This document shows positions 7,128 through 15,142 of a stretch of 64,000 nt of DNA, one piece after another; positions within the stretch are counted from its first letter, which is position 1, and each line of letters begins with the position of its first letter. The notes beneath the pieces are model-generated. The model saw nothing but the letters and a program-made list of their open reading frames with translations, was not told the DNA's origin and ran no database searches. The position numbers and the translations under genes were made by a program. Origin of the DNA: Falsiroseomonas sp051433165. GTDB taxonomy: Bacteria > Pseudomonadota > Alphaproteobacteria > Acetobacterales > Acetobacteraceae. The stretch is taken from contig NZ_JBHMFS010000014.1 in NCBI RefSeq assembly GCF_051433165.1, positions 62,001-126,000 of the forward strand. Reading direction: 5' to 3'.

Positions 7128-9935
7128 ATGAACGACGCCCCGACCGACCCTGCGCGCGACTATCGCGGCACCGTCTTCCTGCCGAAGACCGACTTCCCCA
7201 TGCGCGGCGACCTGCCGAAGCGCGAGCCCGCCTGGCTGGCGCGGTGGGAGGCGATGGGGCTGCGGGACAGGCTGCGGGCGCAAAGCGCGGGCAAGCCCAC
7301 CTTCATCCTGCATGACGGCCCCCCCTATGCGAACGGCAACCTGCATATCGGCCACGCGCTGAACAAGATCCTGAAGGACGTGATCAACCGCGCCGCGCAG
7401 ATGTCCGGCTTCGATGCGGACTATGTGCCGGGCTGGGACTGCCACGGCCTGCCGATCGAGTGGAAGATCGAGGAACAATACCGCGCCAAGGGTCGCGACA
7501 AGGACGCGGTGCCGATCCTGGACTTTCGGGCCGAATGCCGGGACTACGCGACCCATTGGCTCGGCGTGCAGAGCGAGGAGTTCAAGCGCCTGGGCGTGCT
7601 CGGCGACTGGGCCGGGCGCTATGCGACGATGGACTTCGCCTCCGAGGCCGCCATTGCCGGGGAGATCGGCAAGTTCCTGATGAACGGATCGCTGTATCGC
7701 GGCCTGCGTCCGGTGATGTGGAGCCCGGTGGAAAAGACCGCGCTGGCCGAGGCGGAGATCGAATACCACGACCATGTCTCGCCGACGCTCTGGGCGCGTT
7801 TTCGCGTGAAGACCGCGGCGGCGCCGGACCTTGTTGGCGCCTCGGTGGTAATCTGGACCACCACGCCCTGGACCATTCCCGGCAACCGCGCCGTCGCCTA
7901 TGGGCCGGAGATCGACTACGCGCTGGTGCATGTGGAGGGCGTGGCCGAGGGCAGCGCCCTGGTGCAGGGCGAGTTTTTGCTCGTTGCCCTGCCGCTGCTG
8001 CCGCAATTCGAGAAGGATGCCGGCCTCGGCGCGCACAGCATCAAGCGCCTGCTGAAGGGCGCGGAGCTGGAAGGCGCCATCGCCGCGCATCCGCTGGCCG
8101 GCTGGGACGGCGCCCCCGGCGGCTATGATTTCGACGTGCCGCTGCTACCCGGCGATTTCGTCACCACCGAGGCCGGCACCGGCTTCGTCCATATCGCGCC
8201 CGGCCATGGCGAGGACGATTTTGTGCTCGGCAAGGCGAACGGGCTGCCGGTGCCGGAGACGGTGGGCGACGATGGCACATTCACGCAGCACGCGCCGGGC
8301 TTCACCGGGCAGCATGTCTTCAAGGCGCATGACGCGGTCTATGCCGCCTGCATCGCGCAGGGCACGCTGGTTGCAAAGTCCAAGCTGACGCACAGCTACC
8401 CGCATAGCTGGCGGTCCAAGAAGCCGGTGATCTTCCGCGCCACGCCGCAGTGGTTCATTGCCATGGATGACGCGAACGAGATTCGCACCAAGGCGATGCA
8501 GGCAATTGCCGACACGCATTTCGTCCCGGATATCGGCCGCAACCGCATCGGCGGCATGGTCTCCGTCCGCCCCGATTGGTGCATCAGCCGCCAGCGCGCC
8601 TGGGGCGTGCCGATCCCGGTCTTCGTCGAGAAAGCCACCGGCGAGCCGTTGCGCGACCCGGCGCTGATGGAGCGCATCATCGAAGCTTTCCGAGTTGAGG
8701 GTGCCGATGCCTGGTACCAGCCAGGCGCCGCGCAACGCTTCCTGGGCGAAGGCCGCGACGCGGCGGCCTATGAGCAGGTGATGGACATCGTCGATGTCTG
8801 GTTCGAATCCGGCTCCACCCACGCCTTCGTCCTGACGCCGGAGCGCGGGCTGCCGTTCCCGGCCGATCTGTACCTGGAAGGCTCGGACCAGCATCGCGGC
8901 TGGTTCCATTCCTCGCTGCTGGAATCGGTCGGCTCGCGCGGCGTCGCGCCGTTCAAGGCGATCCTGACGCATGGCTTCGTGCTCGATGAGCAGGGGCGCA
9001 AGATGTCGAAGTCGCTCGGCAATGTGGTCGCGCCGCAGGATGTGGTGAAGGATCACGGCGCCGACCTGCTGCGGCTGTGGGTGATGAACACCGATGTCAC
9101 CGAGGACCAGCGGATCGGCAAGGAAATCCTGAAACAGCAGAGCGAGCTGTACCGCCGCATCCGCAACACGCTGCGCTGGCTGCTCGGCAACCTCGATCGC
9201 TTCGACGCAAGCGAGATCGTGCCCCACGCGGAACTGCCGGAGCTGGAGCGCTGGGTGCTGCACCGCCTTTCGGAACTCGACGCGCGCCTGCGCCAGGCCG
9301 TGAAGGACCACGACTGGACCGGCGTGTACCCCGACATCCACGGCTTCTGCGCGACGGACCTTTCGGCCTTCTACTTCGATGTCCGCAAGGATTCGCTCTA
9401 CTGCGACGCGCCCGAAAGCCTGCGCCGGCGTGCCGCGCGCACGGTGATCGACCAGTTGCATCGCTGCCTGACCGCCTGGCTGGCGCCGGTGCTGGTGGCG
9501 ACGGCGGAGGAAAGCTGGCTCGCCCGCTTCCCGGATGAGACGGACAGCATCCATTTGCGCGACTGGCCCACGATCCCGGCGGAATGGCGGGATGAAGCGC
9601 TGGCAGAGAAGTGGTCCGCCGTGCGCGGCTTCCGCCGTACCGTGACTGGCGCCATCGAGGACCTGCGCCGCGCCGGCACCATCGGCGCTTCCCTCCAGGC
9701 CAGCGCCACCCTCGCCTTGCCGGCCGAGGACCCGGCCAATGTGCTGACTGCGGAGCAATGGGCAGAGGTGCTGATCGTCTCCCAGGCCCGCGTGACGGCG
9801 GCCGAGACGCCGGATGCGGTGGTGACGGTGGCCGAGGGGCACAAATGCGACCGCTGCTGGCGCGTGCTGCCGGAGGTCGGGCGCTCGCTCGCTCACCCGA
9901 TGCTGTGTCGCCGCTGCGAGTCGGTGGTCGCTTGA
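7128..9935 (+). CDS. ileS: Isoleucyl-tRNA synthetase
   Basis: This class-I aminoacyl-tRNA synthetase charges tRNA-Ile in the cytoplasm. The 935-residue protein has the HIGH motif in GPPYANGNLHIGHALNK (HIGH at 73-76), the long editing insert (about 190-390, including TTTPWTIPGN), the KMSKS motif (625-629) and a C-terminal zinc finger CDRCW...MLCRRC. I chose ATG 7128; an ATG five codons earlier is possible. It is the first gene of ileS-lspA-DUF3035, the usual alphaproteobacterial order. A candidate promoter, a peptide frame with two Ile codons and a terminator precede it, suggesting control by Ile-tRNA supply. Confidence 0.98.
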   Translation: MNDAPTDPARDYRGTVFLPKTDFPMRGDLPKREPAWLARWEAMGLRDRLRAQSAGKPTFILHDGPPYANGNLHIGHALNKILKDVINRAAQMSGFDADYVPGWDCHGLPIEWKIEEQYRAKGRDKDAVPILDFRAECRDYATHWLGVQSEEFKRLGVLGDWAGRYATMDFASEAAIAGEIGKFLMNGSLYRGLRPVMWSPVEKTALAEAEIEYHDHVSPTLWARFRVKTAAAPDLVGASVVIWTTTPWTIPGNRAVAYGPEIDYALVHVEGVAEGSALVQGEFLLVALPLLPQFEKDAGLGAHSIKRLLKGAELEGAIAAHPLAGWDGAPGGYDFDVPLLPGDFVTTEAGTGFVHIAPGHGEDDFVLGKANGLPVPETVGDDGTFTQHAPGFTGQHVFKAHDAVYAACIAQGTLVAKSKLTHSYPHSWRSKKPVIFRATPQWFIAMDDANEIRTKAMQAIADTHFVPDIGRNRIGGMVSVRPDWCISRQRAWGVPIPVFVEKATGEPLRDPALMERIIEAFRVEGADAWYQPGAAQRFLGEGRDAAAYEQVMDIVDVWFESGSTHAFVLTPERGLPFPADLYLEGSDQHRGWFHSSLLESVGSRGVAPFKAILTHGFVLDEQGRKMSKSLGNVVAPQDVVKDHGADLLRLWVMNTDVTEDQRIGKEILKQQSELYRRIRNTLRWLLGNLDRFDASEIVPHAELPELERWVLHRLSELDARLRQAVKDHDWTGVYPDIHGFCATDLSAFYFDVRKDSLYCDAPESLRRRAARTVIDQLHRCLTAWLAPVLVATAEESWLARFPDETDSIHLRDWPTIPAEWRDEALAEKWSAVRGFRRTVTGAIEDLRRAGTIGASLQASATLALPAEDPANVLTAEQWAEVLIVSQARVTAAETPDAVVTVAEGHKCDRCWRVLPEVGRSLAHPMLCRRCESVVA

Positions 9936-9940
9936 ACCCC

Positions 9941-10438
9941 ATGATGCGCATCGGCCTTGCCCTCGCGCTTGGGGTGCTCGTCCTCGACCAGGCGACGAAG
10001 CACTACATGCTGTTCGTGCTGAACCTGCCGATCGTCGGCCATATCCCACTGGTGGGCTTCGGCCCCTTCGGCTTCGACCTGACCATGGTCTGGAACCGCG
10101 GTGTCACCTTCGGGATGCTGGCCGGTGACAGCCCCTGGTCGCAGGCCGCGCTCGGCCTGCTGGCGCTGGCCATTGCCGGCTTCCTGCTGCGCTGGATGGC
10201 CCGCGCCGAGAACCGGCTGACGGCGCTGGCCCTCGGCGCCGTGGTCGGCGGCGCGGTCGGCAATGTGATCGACCGTTTCCGCTTCGGCGCGGTGGCGGAT
10301 TTCTTCGATGCCCACGCCTGGGGCTGGCATTGGTATGTGTTCAACCCCGCGGACGCCGCCATTGTGCTCGGCGTGGTCGCACTGATCGGCGATGCCTTGT
10401 TCCGGCCTTCACCCACGGCTAAGGGTTCCACGCCATGA
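9941..10438 (+). CDS. lspA: Lipoprotein signal peptidase
   Basis: LspA is the inner-membrane aspartyl protease that cleaves prolipoprotein signal peptides after lipid attachment. The 165-residue protein has four membrane helices. Its catalytic aspartates are Asp111 in GNVIDR and Asp138 in FNPADA, and the family's VWNRGVTFG segment is present (50-58). It starts 5 nt after ileS (two adjacent ATGs, 9941 and 9944) and overlaps the next gene, itself a lipoprotein, by 4 nt. Confidence 0.97.
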   Translation: MMRIGLALALGVLVLDQATKHYMLFVLNLPIVGHIPLVGFGPFGFDLTMVWNRGVTFGMLAGDSPWSQAALGLLALAIAGFLLRWMARAENRLTALALGAVVGGAVGNVIDRFRFGAVADFFDAHAWGWHWYVFNPADAAIVLGVVALIGDALFRPSPTAKGSTP

Positions 10439-10983
10439 CCCAGCTTCGCACCCTCCTCCTCGGCCTGCCTCTCCTCGCGGTGCTCGCGGGCTGCGGCGGC
10501 GATACCGCCCGCTCCCTCGGCTTCACCCGGGACCCGCCGGATGAATTCCAGGTGACCACCCGCGCGCCGCTCTCCGTGCCGCCGCGGCTGGCCGAATTGC
10601 CGGTACCGACGCCCGGCACACCCCGGCCGCAGGATCAGCGGCTGCCGGCGGCCGCCATCCTCGGCGGTGTTCCGGCGCAGGCCGCCGCCCCCTCGGGCGC
10701 CGAACGCGCGCTGCTGGCCCAGGCCGGCCAGCCGGTGGATGACAATATCCGCGCCCGTGTCGATGCCGAGAGCCTGCGGCTCGATCGCCCCGATCGCAGC
10801 GTGGCGGACCGCCTGATGTTCTGGCGCGGCGATGCCACCCCGCCCGGTGTGGCGGTGGACCCGCAGCGCGAAGCCCAGCGCCTGCGCGAGAATGCCGCCC
10901 TGGGGCGGGATACGACGGAGGGTGTGACGCCGGTGGCGCAGCCGCAGCAGCGCAGCCTGATCCAGCGGCTGTTCGGCGGCTGA
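10435..10983 (+). CDS. DUF3035 lipoprotein
   Basis: A 182-residue predicted lipoprotein with lipobox LAGC (Cys20). It carries the hallmark of DUF3035 proteins, a segment reading DPPDEFQVTTRAPLSVPP (about 33-50) followed by a Leu-Pro-x-Pro run, and a C-terminal low-complexity tail. The function is unknown; these genes are regularly found after lspA in alphaproteobacteria. Its start overlaps the lspA stop (ATGA), so it should be co-translated with the peptidase that would process it. Confidence 0.88.
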   Translation: MTQLRTLLLGLPLLAVLAGCGGDTARSLGFTRDPPDEFQVTTRAPLSVPPRLAELPVPTPGTPRPQDQRLPAAAILGGVPAQAAAPSGAERALLAQAGQPVDDNIRARVDAESLRLDRPDRSVADRLMFWRGDATPPGVAVDPQREAQRLRENAALGRDTTEGVTPVAQPQQRSLIQRLFGG

Positions 10984-11170
10984 CGCCCGCCGACCTCCGA
11001 GAGGTGGTCGGAGGCGCCCTGGCTACCTATCTGTGCCACTCATGGCCGGGCAGCGCCGCATGGCGTGCCCGGCTTGTTTTGTTTGGCCTCCCCCGGTTGC
11101 CGGAGCCCCGGCAGCCCTGACGCGCACCGCCCCCCGCCATTTTTCACTGGCCGCGGGGCTGCGCCCATGC

Positions 11171-12157
11171 ATGGTTTCGCCCGTGACCGATCCGACCCTG
11201 CCCTCCGCCACCCCCGCCTTCCTCAACCATGACCGCCCGCCGGTGCCGGACCTCGTGGTGCCGCGCGGCGTGCTGCCCTTCCACCTGGACCAGCGCCCGG
11301 TGCGCGGCCGGCTGGTGAAGCTCGGCCCGCTGGCGGATGCGCTGATCGGCCGGCATTCCCAGCACCCCGCCGTGCTGCGGCTGATGGGGGAGGCGCTGGC
11401 GCTGACCGCGGCGCTGGCCACGGCGCTGAAATTCAAGGGTTCCTTCAGCCTGCAGGCCAAGGGCGACGGCCCGGTTTCTATGCTGCTGGCCGATTGCACG
11501 GATGCCGGCGCGCTGCGCGGCTATGCCAAAGCGGATCCGGAAAGGCTGGAGGCGCTGCTGGTGACGCATCCGCAGCCCACCGCCGCCCAGCTTCTTGGCC
11601 AGGGCTACTTCGCGTTCACCTGCGACCAGGGTGACGACATGGAACGCTACCAGGGCATCGTCGCCATCGAGGGCGAGACCCTGGCGGAGATGACCGACAC
11701 CTATTTCCAGACCTCCGAGCAGTTGCAGACGGAAGTCCGCCTGGCCTGCGGCCGCAGCCTTGCCGGCTGGCGCGCCAGCGCCCTGGTGATCGAACGTGTC
11801 GCCGGCCAGGGCGGCATCGGGGAGCTGGACCAGGAGGAACAGGACGATGCCTGGCGCACCGCCCGGGCCCTGATCGGCACGCTGAAGGCCGAGGAGATGC
11901 TGGATGACGAACTGCCAGGCGAACGCCTGCTGCACCGCCTGTTCCATGCCGAGGGTCTGGCGACCGACCGGCCCCGCGCCCTGTCCTATGGCTGCCGCTG
12001 CTCCCGCGCCCGGCTGGCCGCGGTGCTGGAGAATTTCGGGCCGGAGGATCTGGACCACATGGCCGAATCGGGCGCCATCACCATGACCTGCGAATTCTGC
12101 GCCGTGGATTTCCGCTTCGAGCGCGCCGAGGTGGATGGCAAGGCTGGGCGGGCGTGA
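11171..12157 (+). CDS. hslO: Hsp33 redox-regulated chaperone
   Basis: Hsp33 is a cytoplasmic holdase switched on by oxidation of its zinc cysteines. The 328-residue protein ends with the redox switch CxC (Cys275, Cys277) and CxxC (Cys307, Cys310) in YGCRCSR...TMTCEFC. The N-terminal domain shows VRGRLVKLG and the GDGPVSMLLADC segment. I chose ATG 11171 because residues before it in the longer frame do not look like Hsp33. In many Rhodospirillales hslO follows argD-argF; here those genes lie 8 kb away in the other orientation, suggesting local rearrangement. Confidence 0.95.
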   Translation: MVSPVTDPTLPSATPAFLNHDRPPVPDLVVPRGVLPFHLDQRPVRGRLVKLGPLADALIGRHSQHPAVLRLMGEALALTAALATALKFKGSFSLQAKGDGPVSMLLADCTDAGALRGYAKADPERLEALLVTHPQPTAAQLLGQGYFAFTCDQGDDMERYQGIVAIEGETLAEMTDTYFQTSEQLQTEVRLACGRSLAGWRASALVIERVAGQGGIGELDQEEQDDAWRTARALIGTLKAEEMLDDELPGERLLHRLFHAEGLATDRPRALSYGCRCSRARLAAVLENFGPEDLDHMAESGAITMTCEFCAVDFRFERAEVDGKAGRA

Positions 12158-12219
12158 TGCCGCTGGACCGGCGGCCCGCGCTGCACTACCCGGGATGCGG
12201 GCTGCAAGGGAACGTCGCC

Positions 12220-12873
12220 ATGCCGAAACGCCGCCACCTGCTGAAGGCCCTGCCGCTGCTGGCCGCCGCCTGCGCCACCACGGAGCAGCCCTTGCCACCG
12301 CTGCGCCCGCTGGTCACCGGCTACCGCCACCTGACCCCGCTGCGGCTGAATGTGCTGGAGATCCAGATCGGAGAACCGGTGCCCGGCGCGATCCAGGTGA
12401 TCGAGCCGGCACCGATGCGCCCGGATGTGGAATTGCGGCGGATGGCGGAACAGCGGCTGGTGCCGATCGGCACGGAGGGCCGCGCCCGCTTCGTCATCAC
12501 CAATGCTCGCTTCATCCGCCAGCCTCTGCCGGCCCGCGGCGGCCTCGGCGGGATGTTCGGCGGTGAGCCGGGGGAGCGCCTGGCCTGCGAGCTGGCCTGC
12601 CGGGTGGAGATCCTGACCGGCGAAACGCGCGTGGCCTTCGTCGAGGCGCAGGTGCAGCGGCTGCAGACCGTGGCCGATGGCGCCACCCCCGCCACGCGCC
12701 GCCAGGCGGCCGAGGATGTGGTGCGCCAGGCGATGGAGGAGATGAACGTGGAGTTCGAATTCCAACTCCGCAGCACCCTGCGCGCCTGGCTGGCCGAGGG
12801 CCTCACACCCACCGCGCCGGCCGCGGTGCCGGTCGAACGCGAAGACCTGCCCGGAGCACAGCCCCGCACATGA
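12220..12873 (+). CDS. Hypothetical lipoprotein, 217 aa
   Basis: The start at 12220 follows an AAGGGA ribosome site and gives a compact signal peptide with lipobox LAAAC (Cys18); the longer frame from 12154 would add 22 residues ahead of it. The mature part is alpha/beta, with a central Gly-rich GGLGGMFGG stretch (about 109-117) and a helical AAEDVVRQAMEEMNVEFEFQ segment (about 168-187). I recognise no named domain. It sits between hslO and a RidA gene that overlaps its stop by 4 nt, so it is part of a run of coupled genes. Confidence 0.75.
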   Translation: MPKRRHLLKALPLLAAACATTEQPLPPLRPLVTGYRHLTPLRLNVLEIQIGEPVPGAIQVIEPAPMRPDVELRRMAEQRLVPIGTEGRARFVITNARFIRQPLPARGGLGGMFGGEPGERLACELACRVEILTGETRVAFVEAQVQRLQTVADGATPATRRQAAEDVVRQAMEEMNVEFEFQLRSTLRAWLAEGLTPTAPAAVPVEREDLPGAQPRT

Positions 12874-13259
12874 CCCTGACCTTCACGAACCCGCCCGCCG
12901 TCCACACCCCCGGCGCCCGCTATGTCCATGCCGCGCTGGTCGAAGGCCCCGGCCGCCGGCTTGTGATCTCCGGCCAGATCGGCGTGGCGCCCGATGGCAC
13001 CGTCGCCGCGGGCGGCGCGGCGCAGGTCGCCCAGGCGCTGGCCAATCTGCGCGCCATCCTGGCGGCCCATGGCATGGCGCCGGAGCATATCGTCAAGATG
13101 GGCGTGTTCCTGACCGACCGCGCGTTGATCCCGGCCTGGCGGGCGCAGCGGGATGCCGTGCTGGGGCCGATCGCGCCCTGCAGCACCCTGCTGATCGTGG
13201 CGGGCCTGGCCGACCCGCGCTTCGTCTTCGAGGTGGAGGCGGAAGCGTTTTCCGCCTGA
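12870..13259 (+). CDS. RidA-family enamine/imine deaminase
   Basis: RidA (YjgF/UK114) proteins hydrolyse reactive enamine/imine intermediates released by PLP enzymes. The 129-residue product has the family layout: GARYVHAALVEG, the SGQIGVAPDG motif, QVAQALANLRAILAAHG, and the KMGVFLTD strand. The Arg that binds the substrate carboxylate in canonical RidA (usually in a CxR or R near residue 105) is not clearly in place; the corresponding region reads APCSTLLIVAGLADP, so it may belong to a non-canonical Rid subgroup. It overlaps the preceding gene by 4 nt. Confidence 0.88.
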   Translation: MTLTFTNPPAVHTPGARYVHAALVEGPGRRLVISGQIGVAPDGTVAAGGAAQVAQALANLRAILAAHGMAPEHIVKMGVFLTDRALIPAWRAQRDAVLGPIAPCSTLLIVAGLADPRFVFEVEAEAFSA

Positions 13260-13326
13260 GGCGCCGGCGCCTCTGGCTGCTAGGCCGCGGCGGCCATTCG
13301 GCCACTCACCCGCCTTCGACGGGTGC
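13260..13326 (-). repeat. Multi-hairpin repeat element, inverted partial copy
   Basis: Read on the minus strand, this matches the 5' half of the elements at 6412 and 6520: a stem CACCCG/CGGGTG in the place of their first stem, then GAGTGGCCGAATGGCCGCCG against their GAGCGGCCGGATGGCCGCCG. The far end degenerates into the palindrome GGCGCCGGCGCC (13260-13271). It begins directly after the ridA stop codon. Confidence 0.8.
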
Positions 13327-13354
13327 AGGTCGTACTCGTGGAGCTGGAGCCAGC

Positions 13355-13453
13355 GGACCGGTCTGCTGACCGGTCCAAGGCCGCGAAAGCGACCCGCCGC
13401 TTATGCGGCGAAGCCAAGGAAACCGGAGGTTTCCGCCCGGCGTTCGAGGGGCC
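13355..13453 (+). repeat. Multi-hairpin repeat element, diverged copy
   Basis: The same architecture as the elements at 6412 and 6520 but with different stem sequences: GGACCGGTC/GACCGGTCC; a GAAA-capped hairpin; CGCCGC/GCGGCG with the same ttat loop; the spacer AAGCCAA; GGAAACC/GGTTTCC with the same gga loop; and the tail GCCCGGCGTTCGAGGGGCC. It lies head to head with the inverted copy at 13260-13326, between convergent ridA and folE. Confidence 0.88.
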
Positions 13454-13495
13454 CTGGAGCGGTCACGCAAAAGGGCCGTTGGTATAAAGTGCCGC

Positions 13496-14137
13496 TCAGG
13501 CCTCCGCGTTGGCGCGCGGCGCGCCGAGCATCGCCATGAATTCCCGCCGCGTGGAGGCATCGTCGCGGAAGGCGCCGAGCATCCGGCTGGTCACCATGGA
13601 CACGCCCGGCTTGTGGATGCCGCGGGTGGTCATGCACTGGTGCTGCGCCTCGATCACCACGGCCACGCCCTTGGGCTTCAACACCTGCTCGATGGTGTTC
13701 GCCACCTGGGCGGTCAGCTTTTCCTGGATCTGCAGGCGCTTGGCATAGGCTTCCAGCACGCGAGCGAGCTTGGAAATCCCGACCACGCGGCCATCCGGGA
13801 TGTAGGCGATGTGCGCCTTGCCGATGATCGGCACCAGATGGTGCTCGCAATGGCTTTCCAGGCGGATGTCGCGCAGCACGACCATTTCGTCGTAGCCGTC
13901 CGTCTCCTCGAAGGACCGGGCCAGCAGCTCCACCGGGTCCACTTCATAGCCCGAGAAGAACTCGCCATAGGCGCGCGCCACCCGGGCCGGGGTGTCCACC
14001 AGCCCCTCCCGCGCCGGGTCGTCGCCGGCCCAGAGCAGCAGGGTGCGGACGGCGGCCTCGGCTTCCTCGCGCGTCGGGCGGATGAAGGTGCCTGGCTGGT
14101 CGGCGCCGAGGCTGCGGGCAGGGGTCTGGATGTTCAA
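13496..14137 (-). CDS. folE: GTP cyclohydrolase I
   Basis: FolE converts GTP to dihydroneopterin triphosphate, the first step of folate (and related pterin/queuosine) synthesis. The 213-residue protein has the zinc ligands Cys97 and His100 in ESHCEHHLVPI, Cys168 in QHQCMTTRG, and the GKAHIAYIP and KLARVLEAYAKR segments. Length and start match the family. It stands alone, with 197 nt of noncoding DNA upstream and a repeat pair downstream that may serve as a boundary with convergent ridA. Confidence 0.97.
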   Translation of the reverse strand: MNIQTPARSLGADQPGTFIRPTREEAEAAVRTLLLWAGDDPAREGLVDTPARVARAYGEFFSGYEVDPVELLARSFEETDGYDEMVVLRDIRLESHCEHHLVPIIGKAHIAYIPDGRVVGISKLARVLEAYAKRLQIQEKLTAQVANTIEQVLKPKGVAVVIEAQHQCMTTRGIHKPGVSMVTSRMLGAFRDDASTRREFMAMLGAPRANAEA

Positions 14138-14334
14138 GGGTCAGGTCCTATCGGCATCTCGACGCAGCGGCGGCAGGTTGCCTCCGTATCGTCGCGCCCT
14201 GTGGAGTGTCAGGGAGTGCAAAGGCAGATGGGGGCAGTCGGACATCACGCAATGGTTTGTCCGCCACCGGAATCAGAGCGCGATGACATGAGGCGGAATC
14301 GCAGGAAAGTCTGAATCGCGCGATCCAACAAAGC

Positions 14335-15096
14335 CTAGACCGGGGGCTCACCCTGGATCGGTTGGCTGCCCAGGGCGCGCAGCAGCACGGTGATGGCCCG
14401 CGCGGCTTCCTCCACCGCATCGGCATCATTGCCCTTGGCGACCAGCGCGACGCCGCCGCCACCCATGCGGTAGTAGGGATAGCTGCCGATATCGAGCTGC
14501 GGCCAGCGCGCCTGGATCGCCGCCAGCCCTTCCGCGATGCGGCCTTCCATCACCCCATCCGCATGCACGGCGCGGGATGCGATGGGCGGGCCGCCGGCCA
14601 AGGTGGGGGCGAGGGATTCGAACATCGCCTGCATGATCCGCGGCACCCCGGCCAGTACATGGACATTGCCCATGGTGAAGCCCGGCGCGATGGAGATGGC
14701 GTTGTCGATCAGCAGGGCGCCGCGCGGCATGGTCGCCATACGCTGGCGGGCGGGGTTGAAATCGCCCGGCTTGTAGTGCCGCTCCAGCCGCGCCCAGGCC
14801 TCCGGGTGCGGCTCCCACGGCACGCCGAAAGCGCCGGCGACGCAGTCGCTGGTGATGTCGTCATGCGTCGGGCCGATGCCGCCGGTGGTGAAGACATGGT
14901 CGAATCTCGCCCGCACGTCGTTCAGCGTGGCGATGATCGTCTCCCGCACATCGGGGATGATGCGGACCTCGCGCAGCGGGATGCCTATTTCGCCCAGCCG
15001 GGTGGCCAGGAAGTTGATGTTGGCATCCTTGGTGCGGCCGGACAGCACCTCATTGCCGATCACCAGCAGGCAGGCGGTGGGGTTTGGCACGGTCAT
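14335..15096 (-). CDS. CinA-like molybdopterin-binding-domain protein
   Basis: The 253-residue protein corresponds to the N-terminal half of CinA: the MoCF/MoaB-type fold with LLVIGNEVLSGRTKDAN (about 8-24) and the TTGGIGPTHDD motif (about 70-80). A second domain follows with GVPRIMQAMFE. It lacks the C-terminal pyridine-nucleotide amidase domain of full CinA. Stand-alone versions of this kind are common in alphaproteobacteria; their substrate is unsettled. I chose the ATG at 15096, just before the conserved strand; the longer frame adds 34 non-conserved residues. Confidence 0.88.
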   Translation of the reverse strand: MTVPNPTACLLVIGNEVLSGRTKDANINFLATRLGEIGIPLREVRIIPDVRETIIATLNDVRARFDHVFTTGGIGPTHDDITSDCVAGAFGVPWEPHPEAWARLERHYKPGDFNPARQRMATMPRGALLIDNAISIAPGFTMGNVHVLAGVPRIMQAMFESLAPTLAGGPPIASRAVHADGVMEGRIAEGLAAIQARWPQLDIGSYPYYRMGGGGVALVAKGNDADAVEEAARAITVLLRALGSQPIQGEPPV

Positions 15097-15142
15097 CGGG
15101 CGAGTGTCCCAGGGGGCAGGGGAAAGCATAGCGGATCGCGGG

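Noticed and set aside
10984..11032. Terminator after the DUF3035 gene
   Set aside because: CCGACC/GGTCGG can pair but there is no T-run on either side.
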